A DNA stretch of 64,000 nt from Roseomonas xinghualingensis (GCF_025791835.1 NZ_JAOXLP010000003.1:199355-263354); one strand, 5' to 3'; shown: positions 20,879 through 28,989, numbered from the stretch's first letter. Made by a program: numbers and translations. Notes: generated by a model from the letters alone, not told the origin.

Positions 20879-21831
20879 TGATCCGTTCGGTGATTGCGGG
20901 CACGGGCGGCTATCTGCCCGCGCGCAGCCTGAGCAATGATGAGCTGGCCGCCGAGTTCAACCTCGATACTTCCGATGCCTGGATTAGCGAACGCACCGGC
21001 ATCCGGCGCCGCCACATGGCTGCCCCCGGCGAATCGACGGCCGACATGGCGGCCGCTGCCTGCCGCGAGGCGCTGGCCCAGGCGGGCGCCGAGGCATCCC
21101 AGGTGGATGCGATCATCCTGGCCACGGCAACGCCCGATTCCGCTTTCCCCTCTACCGCCACGCGCGTGCAGCAGAAGCTGGGCATCACGCAGGGCTTCTC
21201 CTTCGACATCTCGGCCGCCTGCACGGGCTTCATTTACGCGCTCGGCGTGGCTGATTCGATGATCCGTGCCGGCAATTGCCGCAACGTGCTGGTGGTTGGT
21301 GCCGAGGCCTTCACCCGCATCCTGGACTGGAATGACCGCGGCACCTGCGTGCTGTTCGGTGACGGCGCCGGCGCCGTGCTGCTGCGCGCCACCGAGGATT
21401 CGGGCGAATCGAACCCTCGCGGCATTCTCTCGACCCATCTCCACTCTGATGGCCGCCATGGCGACATCCTGCAGGTGGAGGGCGGGCTGGTCCGCATGGC
21501 AGGGCGAGAGGTGTTCCGCCATGCCGTCTCCAAGCTCGCCTCCGCCGTGGACGAAGCGCTGGCCCATAATGGCCTTGGGCATTCGGACGTGCAGTGGCTG
21601 GTTCCGCACCAAGCGAATCTGCGGATCATCACCGCCATGGGGAAGAAGCTCGGCCTGCCCTCCGAACAGGTGGTGGTAACGGTGGACCGTCACGCCAACA
21701 CCTCCGCCGCCTCGATTCCTCTTGCCTTGGCCGAGGCGACGCGGGACGGGCGAATCAGGAAGGGTGATCTGGTGCTGATGGAGGCCATCGGCGGCGGGCT
21801 TACCTGGGGTGCTGCTCTCGCGCGGTTCTGA
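20878..21831 (+). CDS. fabH: beta-ketoacyl-ACP synthase III
   Basis: FabH condenses acetyl-CoA with malonyl-ACP to start fatty acid synthesis. The 317-residue protein has the complete triad: Cys115 in DISAACTGFIYAL, His244 in VPHQANLRII and Asn274 in DRHANTSAASIPLAL. The ATG overlaps the plsX stop, so the two are translationally coupled. Confidence 0.96.
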   Translation: MIRSVIAGTGGYLPARSLSNDELAAEFNLDTSDAWISERTGIRRRHMAAPGESTADMAAAACREALAQAGAEASQVDAIILATATPDSAFPSTATRVQQKLGITQGFSFDISAACTGFIYALGVADSMIRAGNCRNVLVVGAEAFTRILDWNDRGTCVLFGDGAGAVLLRATEDSGESNPRGILSTHLHSDGRHGDILQVEGGLVRMAGREVFRHAVSKLASAVDEALAHNGLGHSDVQWLVPHQANLRIITAMGKKLGLPSEQVVVTVDRHANTSAASIPLALAEATRDGRIRKGDLVLMEAIGGGLTWGAALARF

Positions 21832-21957
21832 CCCGCGCGACTCACCTTGGCATTTCGGCAACACTGCGTGCTGGAGTCCACACTTAGCGCCCGAGTCGAT
21901 TGACGGCGCCTCGCTCGGACGGTCCAATCCCCCCATGGCGAGAGGGGGCATGGCCGC

Positions 21958-22266
21958 ATGAACACCATCACCCGCGCGCAGCTGGCCGAGGCGATCTACA
22001 TGCAGGTCGGCCTGTCTCGGAACGAGAGCGCGGCCCTGCTCGAGGACGTACTCAACCGGATCTCCACGACACTGGAGAGCGGGGAGGCGGTGAAGCTTTC
22101 GGCTTTCGGAACCTTCACCGTCCGGCAGAAGGCCCAGCGGATCGGGCGTAACCCCAAGACGGGCGTGGAGGTGCCGATCACCCCTCGCCGCGTTCTCTCC
22201 TTCCGCGCCAGCCAGGTGCTGAAGGCCCGCATCAACGGCGAGACGCCGCCGCGGGGTGAGGACTGA
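21958..22266 (+). CDS. ihfA: integration host factor subunit alpha
   Basis: IhfA is one half of the DNA-bending heterodimer IHF. The 102-residue protein has the HU/IHF fold; the DNA-intercalating arm motif RNPKTG is at 64-69 and [11 protein letters not shown] precedes it. A GAGGGGG ribosome binding site lies upstream. IHF often takes part in phage integration and cos cleavage, so it may assist the prophage next door; that is inference. Confidence 0.95.
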   Translation: MNTITRAQLAEAIYMQVGLSRNESAALLEDVLNRISTTLESGEAVKLSAFGTFTVRQKAQRIGRNPKTGVEVPITPRRVLSFRASQVLKARINGETPPRGED

Positions 22267-22277
22267 GCAGGAGCGCG

Positions 22278-22742
22278 ATGAGCGGCATGAGCGTGCTTGG
22301 CGAGATCACCCCAGCTTCCCCCGAAGAGCTGAGCGAGGGCGTTCCGGAAACCCCGGCGCGCGCGCGCAAGTCCCCGAATGCCTTCCGCACCATCAGCGAG
22401 GTGGCGGAGGATCTGCATATCCCGCAGCACGTGCTGCGTTTCTGGGAGACGAAGTTCCCCCAGCTGAAGCCGCTGAAGCGCGGGGGCGGGCGCCGTTATT
22501 ACCGCCCGGAGGATATCAATCTCCTGCGCCGGATCGGCGACCTTCTCTATACCCAGGGCTACACCATCAAGGGCGTGCAGCGCCTGCTGCGCGAAGGTGG
22601 GCTTGAGGGCGTGGAAGCCGCGGGGGAGGGAGATGATTCGCCCCTGCCGGAGCCATTGGCCGGGGGCACGGAGCTGCGCGCCTGCCTGGACGAACTGGAG
22701 GAGATCGCGGCAGCCCTCAAGGCACTCACCGCATTACGCTGA
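22278..22742 (+). CDS. MerR family transcriptional regulator
   Basis: The 154-residue protein carries a MerR winged helix (about 35-105): [28 protein letters not shown], then [18 protein letters not shown]. The C terminus is short and lacks metal-binding cysteines, so it resembles the IhfA-linked MerR regulators found after ihfA in alphaproteobacteria. It starts 11 bases after ihfA, and the tRNA-Pro gene follows. Confidence 0.9.
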   Translation: MSGMSVLGEITPASPEELSEGVPETPARARKSPNAFRTISEVAEDLHIPQHVLRFWETKFPQLKPLKRGGGRRYYRPEDINLLRRIGDLLYTQGYTIKGVQRLLREGGLEGVEAAGEGDDSPLPEPLAGGTELRACLDELEEIAAALKALTALR

Positions 22743-22808
22743 GAAGCGAGAATATTAAGCCCGGACGGGGTTGAGGGGCGGGCGGACGGGTGCTAGATCC
22801 CGCGGCGT

Positions 22809-22885
22809 CGGAGCGTAGCGCAGCCTGGTAGCGCATCAGTCTGGGGGACTGGGGGTCGTGGGTTCGAATCCCGCCGCTCCGACCA
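22809..22885 (+). tRNA. tRNA-Pro (anticodon GGG)
   Basis: The 77-base gene folds into a full cloverleaf. The acceptor stem CGGAGCG pairs with CGCTCCG, the discriminator is A and CCA is encoded. The anticodon stem TCAGT/ACTGG encloses the loop CTGGGGG, which places GGG at positions 34-36. The T arm has the GGTTCGAATCC motif. It reads codons CCC and CCU. The phage integrase lies 117 bases downstream in the same direction. Confidence 0.96.
22856..22885 (+). other. probable attL core within the tRNA-Pro 3' end
   Basis: Tyrosine integrases commonly use the T arm and 3' end of a tRNA as the crossover site, and the prophage genes start directly after this tRNA. The matching right-hand copy would lie beyond the window, so the exact core cannot be set. 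Between tRNA and integrase are an inverted pair GGATACC/GGTATCC (22934-22940, 22966-22972) and a direct pair GGTAGCC (22980-22986, 22991-22997), which may be arm-type or regulatory sites. Confidence 0.6.
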
Positions 22886-23002
22886 TTCTTCCCCCGCCTT
22901 TCCAAGATAGAACAACGACTTGAGTGTTCCCTTGGATACCCCTTTTGTTCTCTTTTGATCGCTCTGGTATCCTCCCGGCGGTAGCCAGGTGGTAGCCGGA
23001 CA

Positions 23003-24433
23003 GTGCGAATTACAAAGCGGGCATGCGAGGAACTGGCGAAAAGCCAGGCTTTCGAAAAGCGGACGGTCCACTGGGACCAGGAGCTTCGTGGATTCGGCCT
23101 ACGGGTGAATGGCCCTGGGCGCCTTTCCTTCGTCCTGAAATACCGCGTTCGCGGCGATAAGCAGCAGCGATACTTCACCCTCGGCGACTGGCCGGCTGTG
23201 GCGCCCGATTCCGCTCGCCGTGAAGCAGCGACCATCAAGGTGGCCGCTGCACGCGGTCAGGATCTCATCGCCGAGCGGAGACTGGAGGCCGAGACAGCTG
23301 CCCAGGCGCGCAAGGAGGAGAAGCGGCGCGCGCTCCCTGTCTCAGAGCTGCTGGATGCCTGGCGTGCGGCGACCGAGGCGGAGATCGCCCGCAAGGCGGC
23401 TGAGGATCGGAGTGTCCTCTACGAGCGCGAGTTGCTCCGGCTTGAGGAGAAGATCCTGCGGCCGGCGATCGGCAAGGCGACGGTAGGCAGTCTGGACCCG
23501 CTATGCTTCCAGGCGCTGATCGAGGTGCAGACCTCTGTCAGCACCGCCCGGAACCTGCGGAACCTGCTCGTTCGCTTCATTCGGTTCACTCGGGCCCGCT
23601 TGGTGCTGCAGGGCATCACCGTGCACTGGCCGGCTTCGTTCGAGGTGGCTGCGCGGCCTGTCAGCCGCAGCTTCCGCTTCTCCCTGGAGGAGACCGCACG
23701 GATATGGATCGCCGCCGGTGCCCTGGGCCGGCGCGGCGCCCTTGTGCGCTTCATGTTGCTGACCGGATGCCGGCGGATCGAGGCGCAGAAGGTCCAGCGT
23801 GCCCATTTGGTGCTGAACGACCCGACGAATGGCCCCTATTGGGCTCAGCCCAGCCATCTGGTGAAGAACAGCCTCTTCCACCGCGTGCCGCTCTCAGGGC
23901 CGGCGGTTGCCCTTGTGTCCTGGCTCCCGGACCGGGGGATCGATCGGCACCGTGACGTATCGCCGCTGCTCTTTGCGGGGCGGGGAGGGAAGCTGGTTGG
24001 AGACTGGACTGTCATCCGCCGCGCCCTGCTGGAAGGGGCGGGACTGACCCAGGGCACCCTGCACGACTTCCGGCGCACGATCGTCTCGACACTTGGTGAC
24101 AATGGCTTCGACCCGCAGGTCGCGGACAGCCTGCTGAATCACGCGGCAGCCACCACAATGAGTGGGGTGATGAGCGTCTACCAGGTGTCGGAGTTCTGGA
24201 AGAAGAAGCGCCAAGCCATCGATCTCTGGACCCGGCTGCTGATGAAGGAGGTGGCTCGCCTGCAAGGGGTGAAGCCCCGGGATGTCTGGCGGTTTAGCGA
24301 GCCCTTCGAGGATGCACGAATCCGGCGCCCTGAGCGCGCAGGCACGAGGGCCCAAAAGCGCGCCCAGCGGCGGCGAGTTACTGCTGACGAGGAGCTGCCC
24401 GCCCCTTTGTTGCTGGCCTCAACTCTTCCCTGA
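23003..24433 (+). CDS. int: tyrosine-type phage integrase
   Basis: The 476-residue protein has an N-terminal arm-binding domain of the DUF4102 type (about 1-95), a core-binding domain (about 110-205) and a catalytic domain. All catalytic residues of tyrosine recombinases can be placed: Arg257 or Arg258 in TGCRRIEA, Lys288, His354 and Arg357 in LHDFRRT, His380 in LNHAA and Tyr393 in MSVYQVS. The start is GTG. It should insert the phage at the adjacent tRNA-Pro. Its 3' end overlaps the convergent excisionase-like gene by 56 bases. Confidence 0.94.
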   Translation: MRITKRACEELAKSQAFEKRTVHWDQELRGFGLRVNGPGRLSFVLKYRVRGDKQQRYFTLGDWPAVAPDSARREAATIKVAAARGQDLIAERRLEAETAAQARKEEKRRALPVSELLDAWRAATEAEIARKAAEDRSVLYERELLRLEEKILRPAIGKATVGSLDPLCFQALIEVQTSVSTARNLRNLLVRFIRFTRARLVLQGITVHWPASFEVAARPVSRSFRFSLEETARIWIAAGALGRRGALVRFMLLTGCRRIEAQKVQRAHLVLNDPTNGPYWAQPSHLVKNSLFHRVPLSGPAVALVSWLPDRGIDRHRDVSPLLFAGRGGKLVGDWTVIRRALLEGAGLTQGTLHDFRRTIVSTLGDNGFDPQVADSLLNHAAATTMSGVMSVYQVSEFWKKKRQAIDLWTRLLMKEVARLQGVKPRDVWRFSEPFEDARIRRPERAGTRAQKRAQRRRVTADEELPAPLLLASTLP

Positions 24434-24647
24434 GCCACTCCTCAAGGCTGCTGGGGAGGTAGTAGGCGAACTTCCCCAGCTTGTGGTGCTGAGGTCCCCT
24501 GCCAGCTGCCGCCCACTTCCGGAGCTGCAGTTCCGTGATGGTCGTGTATCCGTGGTCATGGAACCAGGACACAGCGGCCTCGCGTGTGAGACCCTTCTCG
24601 ACCGGCGGAGCCTTCGGCAGCTCGGCAATCCGCTCACGCTTCGGCAT
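24378..24647 (-). CDS. small winged-helix DNA-binding protein, excisionase-like
   Basis: This 89-residue protein has a helix-turn-helix pattern of the Xis/AlpA kind: TREAAVSWFHDHGYTTITELQLRKWAAAGRGP followed by HKLGKFAYYLPSSLEEWL. It is the last gene of the leftward early operon and sits next to the integrase, the usual place for a recombination directionality factor. Excisionase function is inferred from size, fold pattern and position. Its end overlaps the integrase gene tail to tail. Confidence 0.65.
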   Translation of the reverse strand: MPKRERIAELPKAPPVEKGLTREAAVSWFHDHGYTTITELQLRKWAAAGRGPQHHKLGKFAYYLPSSLEEWLREELRPATKGRAAPRQQ

Positions 24648-24984
24648 CGGGCAACGTCTCCAGAAGGTCGGGCGCTCCGCGATTTGCGCGGCGCCGGAGT
24701 TGGTGGTGTGGGCGGTCGTGATTGAGGTGGCAGCGCTGGCAGAGAGCCCGGAGGTTCTCGTCCGAGCTGTTCTCTGGCTGGTGGTCGAGGTGAGCGACCG
24801 TCAGCACGACGATGCTGCCCGTCTTGGGGTGCGGATGGCCGTCCTTAGCGCCGCAGCCTGGCGCCTCGCAGACCCATTTCGCGCGATCTCGGCGGATCCG
24901 GATGCTGATCTCCGGCCAGTCTGCCGGGTACCGCTTGCGGTTCTCAGCGGAGATCGGCACCGGCGCCTTCCTTCTCCTGCTCAT
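24634..24984 (-). CDS. HNH endonuclease family protein
   Basis: The 116-residue protein has a zinc-ribbon HNH pattern: Cys39 and Cys44 (CEAPGC), then VAHLDHQPENSSDENLRALCQRCHLNHD with His65, Asp67, His68, Asn78, Cys82 and Cys85. This suits a small metal-dependent nuclease. Here it lies in the early leftward operon rather than next to the terminase, so it may act on DNA during early infection. It overlaps neighbours on both sides. Confidence 0.75.
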   Translation of the reverse strand: MSRRRKAPVPISAENRKRYPADWPEISIRIRRDRAKWVCEAPGCGAKDGHPHPKTGSIVVLTVAHLDHQPENSSDENLRALCQRCHLNHDRPHHQLRRRANRGAPDLLETLPDAEA

Positions 24985-25153
24985 CCCAGGCGACGCCGAT
25001 CATGGCGCCCGCGCGCTCCACGGCCTGCTCGCGCGTCAGGCCGAGCGCCTTCATGCAACGGATCAGTTCGGTCAGGTGCACGAGCAGCTGCACAGCTGCA
25101 GCTGCCTGTGTGGGGAGGCCAGTGTCATCAATGACCTCGATGTGGATCTTCAT
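24944..25153 (-). CDS. hypothetical early phage protein
   Basis: A 69-residue protein of unknown function. It starts with a beta-like segment (MKIHIEVIDDTG) and continues into an amphipathic helix and an acidic tail. It overlaps the methyltransferase gene by 4 bases upstream and the HNH gene by 41 bases downstream. No family is recognised. Confidence 0.55.
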   Translation of the reverse strand: MKIHIEVIDDTGLPTQAAAAVQLLVHLTELIRCMKALGLTREQAVERAGAMIGVAWDEQEKEGAGADLR

Positions 25154-25782
25154 GACTGCGGCCCGCCTACTCCGCTGGTGAAGCGTGTGGTCTCGTTGCC
25201 CCATGCGTCCCAGCCGGGAGCCAGCTCGCGGGCAAAGAGCTCGACGCGCGGGCCCGGAAAGAGGCGCTCGATGTCGGCGCGCATCTCCTCCGGCTTCCGG
25301 CTGTGCTCGCGGGTGGGTGCGATGATGAGGTTCCGGACGCTGCGCGAGAGCAGCTCCGTCCGACCTCGCGTGCCGACGAGGTACGGCTCCATGGCGCTGC
25401 GAAAGATGTAGCCGGTGCCGAAGGCCCAGCGTCGGCCACGGCGGCTTTGCTTGGCCCAGGCGCCCATGGTCTTAAACTCAAAGTGCCATGCCTGCAGCGT
25501 CGCTAGTGCTTGCGGTAGCATGGGGGCAGTCGCCCACATCACGAGTGCGCAGCCGTCTGGGTGCGCGAGCCCAGAGACTGGAAGCGTCTGGATGTCCGCC
25601 AGATCCAGGCACGCATAGTGCTGCTGCGGACTCTTGCGATCACCTGCCTCGGAGTGGAGTTGGAAGGCCCAAGGCGGATCGGCCAGTATCGTGCGGTACC
25701 AGCGCCGGCGGAGACCTTTGAAGGGCCACGGAGTGACGCCCTCCAGGAGGTCTGGCGTATAGGTGAGATCGGCGTTCAGCAT
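25150..25782 (-). CDS. MT-A70 family DNA N6-adenine methyltransferase
   Basis: The 210-residue protein carries the MT-A70 catalytic motif DPPW at 35-38 and the flanking patterns YRTILADPPWAF, VMWATAPMLPQAL and APTREHSRKPEEM. Such phage enzymes methylate adenine in DNA, either to resist host restriction or to mark phage DNA. No cognate restriction gene lies beside it, so it is probably a solitary protective methyltransferase. The target sequence is unknown. Confidence 0.88.
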   Translation of the reverse strand: MLNADLTYTPDLLEGVTPWPFKGLRRRWYRTILADPPWAFQLHSEAGDRKSPQQHYACLDLADIQTLPVSGLAHPDGCALVMWATAPMLPQALATLQAWHFEFKTMGAWAKQSRRGRRWAFGTGYIFRSAMEPYLVGTRGRTELLSRSVRNLIIAPTREHSRKPEEMRADIERLFPGPRVELFARELAPGWDAWGNETTRFTSGVGGPQS

Positions 25783-26090
25783 CAGCCTGCAACTTCCGCA
25801 TCCACAGCCTCAATCGATAGGCTGACCCGAAAGTCCCTGCCTCCGTCGGTGCGAGCGAATTCGATGCTTACGGTTGGCGACATGTGCTCGATGTCGAGAT
25901 CCGCTTCGACCATGAGGACAAGAGCTTCATCTGCCATCTGGGTGGCTAAGCGCTCAGCGATGCGGGGGAGGTCCTCTCGTAATCTCACCACGAAGCTCGG
26001 CCAGCGGCTGACGTCCACTGCAGGTATGGGTGTTGCGCTGCTGGCGGCAGCATCGAGTTCTGCGCGCTCCTTGGGAGTGAGGTGCTCCAT
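25782..26090 (-). CDS. hypothetical early phage protein
   Basis: A 102-residue protein of unknown function. The N-terminal part (EHLTPKERAELDAAA) is helical and charged; the second half alternates hydrophobic residues in a beta pattern. It begins 2 bases after the upstream stop and abuts the methyltransferase start, so it belongs to the same operon. The start is the ATG before EHLTPKE; an upstream extension would overlap the neighbour. Confidence 0.6.
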   Translation of the reverse strand: MEHLTPKERAELDAAASSATPIPAVDVSRWPSFVVRLREDLPRIAERLATQMADEALVLMVEADLDIEHMSPTVSIEFARTDGGRDFRVSLSIEAVDAEVAG

Positions 26091-26092
26091 GG

Positions 26093-26470
26093 TCAGTTCA
26101 TGCCTCCCTGGATCACGGTGAAGCGCGGCCGGGTCGACTGGGGCGTGCGCCAATGCACAGGCACCTCAGGAGCGGGGAGGAGAGGCAGAATCTCGATGAG
26201 ACGAAGCACCAGCGTCGCCTGCCGCACCACCTCCTGCAGGTGGTGGGGTACCGCCTCCGGGGCCGCCGGGTGGGCGGCGCGGGCGCTGACCAGGTAGGCG
26301 GCGATGCGCCGCCCAGCCTCGCGCAACGGGCCGGCCTGCTCACCCTGCAGTTCGAGCAGGCGATCGGTGTGCTCCGCCAAGTCGTCCAGCAGGGCCGGCA
26401 GCATGTGGGGGCGATGCTGCGAGACGGTGATGGCCGCCTGGGCGGCGTGGATGAGGTCGCGGGCGATCAT
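26093..26470 (-). CDS. hypothetical helical early phage protein
   Basis: A 125-residue, mostly helical protein of unknown function. It overlaps the upstream gene by 4 bases. Size and layout resemble the next two upstream genes: a hydrophobic N-terminal helix, an Arg-rich middle (PLREAGRRIAAYL) and a C-terminal helix, hinting at a tandem family. No catalytic motif is visible. Confidence 0.6.
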   Translation of the reverse strand: MIARDLIHAAQAAITVSQHRPHMLPALLDDLAEHTDRLLELQGEQAGPLREAGRRIAAYLVSARAAHPAAPEAVPHHLQEVVRQATLVLRLIEILPLLPAPEVPVHWRTPQSTRPRFTVIQGGMN

Positions 26471-26802
26471 GCCGCATGGCTCCAGCTGGGCGCAGTAGCG
26501 CCAGGGGGAAAGACGAGGGCCCAGGCCGAGTGGACGTCGCTGCTCGCGACGACGAGGTCCTGAAGGGAGAGGCAGCAGCACGCGTAGTCGCGGCGCTCAT
26601 AGGCCGCATGCAGGCGGCGAAGCGGCGTCATGAGCTGCAGCACGGCTTCGCGCACAGGCCGTGCATTGCGGCCACGGAGCAGGAGCAGCTGCATGGCGAT
26701 GCGATTCACCCGCTCAATTGGCTCGGGCAGTCCAAGCAGATCGGGCGTGAGCGTGCGAATGGCCCGGTTAATGGCCTCTACGAGATCCTGGGGCAGGCTC
26801 AT
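26467..26802 (-). CDS. hypothetical helical early phage protein (possible paralogue of its upstream neighbour)
   Basis: A 111-residue helical protein of unknown function. Its C-terminal half reads YERRDYACCC, a helix, then WALVFPP; the upstream protein has YHAQNRAG, a helix, then WTEVFSP with the same spacing. This suggests duplication within the operon. It overlaps both neighbours by 4 bases (ATGA). Confidence 0.62.
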   Translation of the reverse strand: MSLPQDLVEAINRAIRTLTPDLLGLPEPIERVNRIAMQLLLLRGRNARPVREAVLQLMTPLRRLHAAYERRDYACCCLSLQDLVVASSDVHSAWALVFPPGATAPSWSHAA

Positions 26803-27149
26803 GCCGCCCTCGCCTGAGCGGCGAGCTGATGCCGAGGCGAGAAGACCTCAGTCCAGCGGTCGGCGAGGGCGAAGCAGGCGGTCTGCAGCTGGCGCAGCGC
26901 GACCTCGAGACCGGCACGGTTCTGCGCGTGATACTCGACGCGGCAGTCCCGCAAGACACGTTCCACGACGGAGGTCGCACGCGTGATGGGGGCGAGCTCC
27001 TCGCCACCCTTCATCCAGTCAATCTCTGCGAGGATCAGCCCGGCGGCAGTAAGCGGCTGGGCAACGTCGCGCGGGTTCCGCCCGAGATAGATCGTGGCCA
27101 GAGAAGCGCAGCAGAGCAGGCGGGAAGGATAGTTCTCGCGCGGGGTCAT
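26799..27149 (-). CDS. hypothetical helical early phage protein
   Basis: A 116-residue helical protein with no recognised family. It has a conserved-looking C-terminal Y-x8-9-L-x2-L-x9-W-x2-VF-x-P pattern shared with the next downstream product. It overlaps both neighbours by 4 bases, so its translation is coupled within the leftward operon. Confidence 0.62.
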   Translation of the reverse strand: MTPRENYPSRLLCCASLATIYLGRNPRDVAQPLTAAGLILAEIDWMKGGEELAPITRATSVVERVLRDCRVEYHAQNRAGLEVALRQLQTACFALADRWTEVFSPRHQLAAQARAA

Positions 27150-27526
27150 GCGCCGTTACCCTGTGCCGCTGCCCAGAGGCGGAGGATCTTCGCCACGCTG
27201 CGCACCTCGGCCGACGCATGGCCGTCGAGGATCCGCGCCGCGGCCAGCAGGGCATCCACTGGCAATGCCGCTTCACTCGAGCTGGGAAGCGGTTTGTCAG
27301 CATGCACCGGCGCTGCAGCACGCAGCATGTCGCGGAGGGCCTCGAAGGCGCCGCGGACGGTGTGGTGCGGCCGCACGTCCCGGGCTGCCTGGTCCGCCAT
27401 GTCGGCCAGCACGAGCATCGCGTCTGCAGACAGGGCAGGCGAGGAGAAGGCCTCCAGGGCCAGCCTGTAGAGAGATGGTGGGATGAAGGAGAGCCCTTCA
27501 GGGGGCAGCATGTCAGCGTCCGTCAT
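27146..27526 (-). CDS. hypothetical early phage protein
   Basis: A 126-residue, Ala/Leu-rich helical protein of unknown function. Features include an N-terminal segment MLPPEGLSFIPPSLY, an acidic-hydrophobic helix (MLVLADMADQAARD), and a Ser/Pro linker near residue 80. It overlaps both neighbours by 4 bases. No motif suggests an activity. Confidence 0.6.
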   Translation of the reverse strand: MTDADMLPPEGLSFIPPSLYRLALEAFSSPALSADAMLVLADMADQAARDVRPHHTVRGAFEALRDMLRAAAPVHADKPLPSSSEAALPVDALLAAARILDGHASAEVRSVAKILRLWAAAQGNGA

Positions 27527-27906
27527 GCGGCCACCTGCTGGGCCGCGTGCGTGGTCCGCCAGGCGAAGAACCAGTCACTGACGTTGCCGAGCTGATCCTC
27601 CAGCCCGAGCTCGCACGCCACCTGACGCACATTCCGCCCCGTGGCGAAGAGGCGCTCCGCCTCCGCGCGGTCGGGGTGAGGCAGGGAGATGCGGGCACGG
27701 CCGACGGTATGCCCCTGCGGAAAGCGGACCAGGCTAAAGCCCAGGCGCGCGGCCATCGGATAGAGGCTGATAGGGCCCGCAATGCGCGGGCCCTCCAGCT
27801 GGTTCATCAGGCGCAGGATCTCGTCAGTGGGGATCGAGCGGTCGGGCCAGAGCGACGCCAGGAGCGCACTGCGCTCCGGCGTGGCGAGCTGCTCGCGGTG
27901 CGCCAT
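27523..27906 (-). CDS. hypothetical early phage protein with possible helix-turn-helix
   Basis: A 127-residue protein. Residues about 80-110 (HPDRAEAERLFATGRNVRQVACELGLEDQLGN) have the spacing of a helix-turn-helix, as in small transcriptional regulators, but the match is weak. It is the second gene after the left operator cluster. Its start abuts the upstream stop by a one-base overlap. Confidence 0.6.
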   Translation of the reverse strand: MAHREQLATPERSALLASLWPDRSIPTDEILRLMNQLEGPRIAGPISLYPMAARLGFSLVRFPQGHTVGRARISLPHPDRAEAERLFATGRNVRQVACELGLEDQLGNVSDWFFAWRTTHAAQQVAA

Positions 27907-28148
27907 TAGGAGACCGCCCCCGCACGACGTGCAGCATCGGCGATCATGCTGGCGTAGCGCGCGGCCTGGTTGGCCGAGAGCGCCTCGACAGTGCCGTTGA
28001 TGGTGAGATGGACGGTGCCGTCGGGACGGGCAGCGACGCTCAGCTCGTGATCGAGCTCACGGGTGACCTGGTTGTCCCGCCGGCGCGGCGAGGCAGCGCG
28101 CTGCGGAAGACGGGCGGCGTGCAGATGGGGCGATAGAACAGGCATCAA
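27906..28148 (-). CDS. hypothetical first gene of the leftward early operon
   Basis: An 80-residue protein, the promoter-proximal gene of the leftward operon, starting about 19 bases from the left operator cluster. The N-terminal third is basic (ARLPQRAASPRRRD); the rest alternates beta-like segments (TVHLTINGTVEAL) with a C-terminal helix. By position it corresponds to the early regulators of lambdoid phages, but no homology is claimed. The next codon is also an ATG. Confidence 0.6.
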   Translation of the reverse strand: MMPVLSPHLHAARLPQRAASPRRRDNQVTRELDHELSVAARPDGTVHLTINGTVEALSANQAARYASMIADAARRAGAVS

Positions 28149-28166
28149 GGCCTCCGTGCTGGACGG

Positions 28167-28213
28167 AGGCCATAATGGCCACTATGGCCAACCGGTCAAG
28201 GCCAAAATGGCCA
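28167..28213. promoter_or_regulatory. left operator cluster (OL-like), five TGGCCA half-sites
   Basis: Half-sites of the form (T/A)GGCCA start at 28167, 28176, 28185, 28199 and 28208. Each neighbouring pair within a group is exactly 9 bases apart, giving TGGCCAnnnTGGCCA operators, two of which share a half-site. They lie directly upstream of the leftward early operon and match the right-hand cluster in sequence and spacing. Confidence 0.8.
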
Positions 28214-28218
28214 GGATG

Positions 28219-28905
28219 TCAGAGCCAGTTCCAATGGCCAATTACCCTGCCAAAGATGCGAACTTCGTCGGCCGGGATCGTATAGGCTTCGTATGCAGGG
28301 TTATCGCTGCTGAAGCGGATCTTCGGCGGGTTTCCAGGAAGAGCCTGGAGGCGTTTGAACACCACCCCCATGCCGTTCCAGGCCAAATAGGTCCCGTCTG
28401 GCCCCAACCAGTTTTGGCTCACGTCAACCATCACTCGGTCCTGAGGCCGAAGAAGGGGAAGCATGCTGTCGCCCTGAACTCGAACAACCGCGACAGTTGC
28501 ATGCCTATGCTCGGCGGGAAGAAAGTCCCGTGGGACTATCCACTCTGAAACTACTTCTGCACGACCTTGCCAATCGAGAACCGGTTCTGTGCCGTGTCCC
28601 GCTGCCCCATCAGCAATATACTCCTTCACAAGCATATATCCTGGTGGCGGCGGCTCTAATGTGACTGCCGCTCGCTGCGGCGGTAGCTTGGCGTGCTTGC
28701 CTGAAATCGGCTTACCGACGGCCGCGAGCAATTCCTCGGGCTCAACGCCGAGTGGCTCCGCAAAGCGCTGCGCCCAGCTTTGGCTCAGCTTGCGCTTCCC
28801 CAAGACCAATTTGCTCAACGTGCTTGGGTCTGTGTCGGTCATGCGGGCCAGATCGGCCGCCTGAACACCCTTCACGTCGAGAATTTCCTGCAATCGAGTC
28901 GTCAT
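28219..28905 (-). CDS. phage repressor (CI/LexA-like, S24 peptidase)
   Basis: The 228-residue protein has an N-terminal helix-turn-helix (about 14-50, VQAADLARMTDTDPSTLSKL) and a C-terminal S24 peptidase domain with Ser147 (GDSM) and Lys184 (VVFKRLQ). An Ala-Gly bond at 102-103 in DGAAGHG is the likely self-cleavage site after RecA activation. It should hold the lysogenic state by binding the TGGCCA operators on both sides of its gene. A much longer upstream frame exists but runs through the operators, so the ATG before TTRLQEI is chosen. Confidence 0.92.
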   Translation of the reverse strand: MTTRLQEILDVKGVQAADLARMTDTDPSTLSKLVLGKRKLSQSWAQRFAEPLGVEPEELLAAVGKPISGKHAKLPPQRAAVTLEPPPPGYMLVKEYIADGAAGHGTEPVLDWQGRAEVVSEWIVPRDFLPAEHRHATVAVVRVQGDSMLPLLRPQDRVMVDVSQNWLGPDGTYLAWNGMGVVFKRLQALPGNPPKIRFSSDNPAYEAYTIPADEVRIFGRVIGHWNWL

Positions 28906-28906
28906 G

Positions 28907-28988
28907 TGGCCACATTGGCCAAATGGCTCTTGCAGGTCAGCGGCCAAGTTGGCCTTGACCGAAGTGGCCATAATGGCCACTCTGGCCA
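28907..28988. promoter_or_regulatory. right operator cluster (OR-like), seven TGGCCA half-sites
   Basis: Half-sites start at 28907 and 28916, 28941 and 28950, and 28965, 28974 and 28983. All pairs are spaced exactly 9 bases, so there are four overlapping operators of the form TGGCCAnnnTGGCCA. They fill the 84-base gap between the divergent repressor and Cro-like genes and must cover both promoters. Confidence 0.85.
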
Positions 28989-28989
28989 C

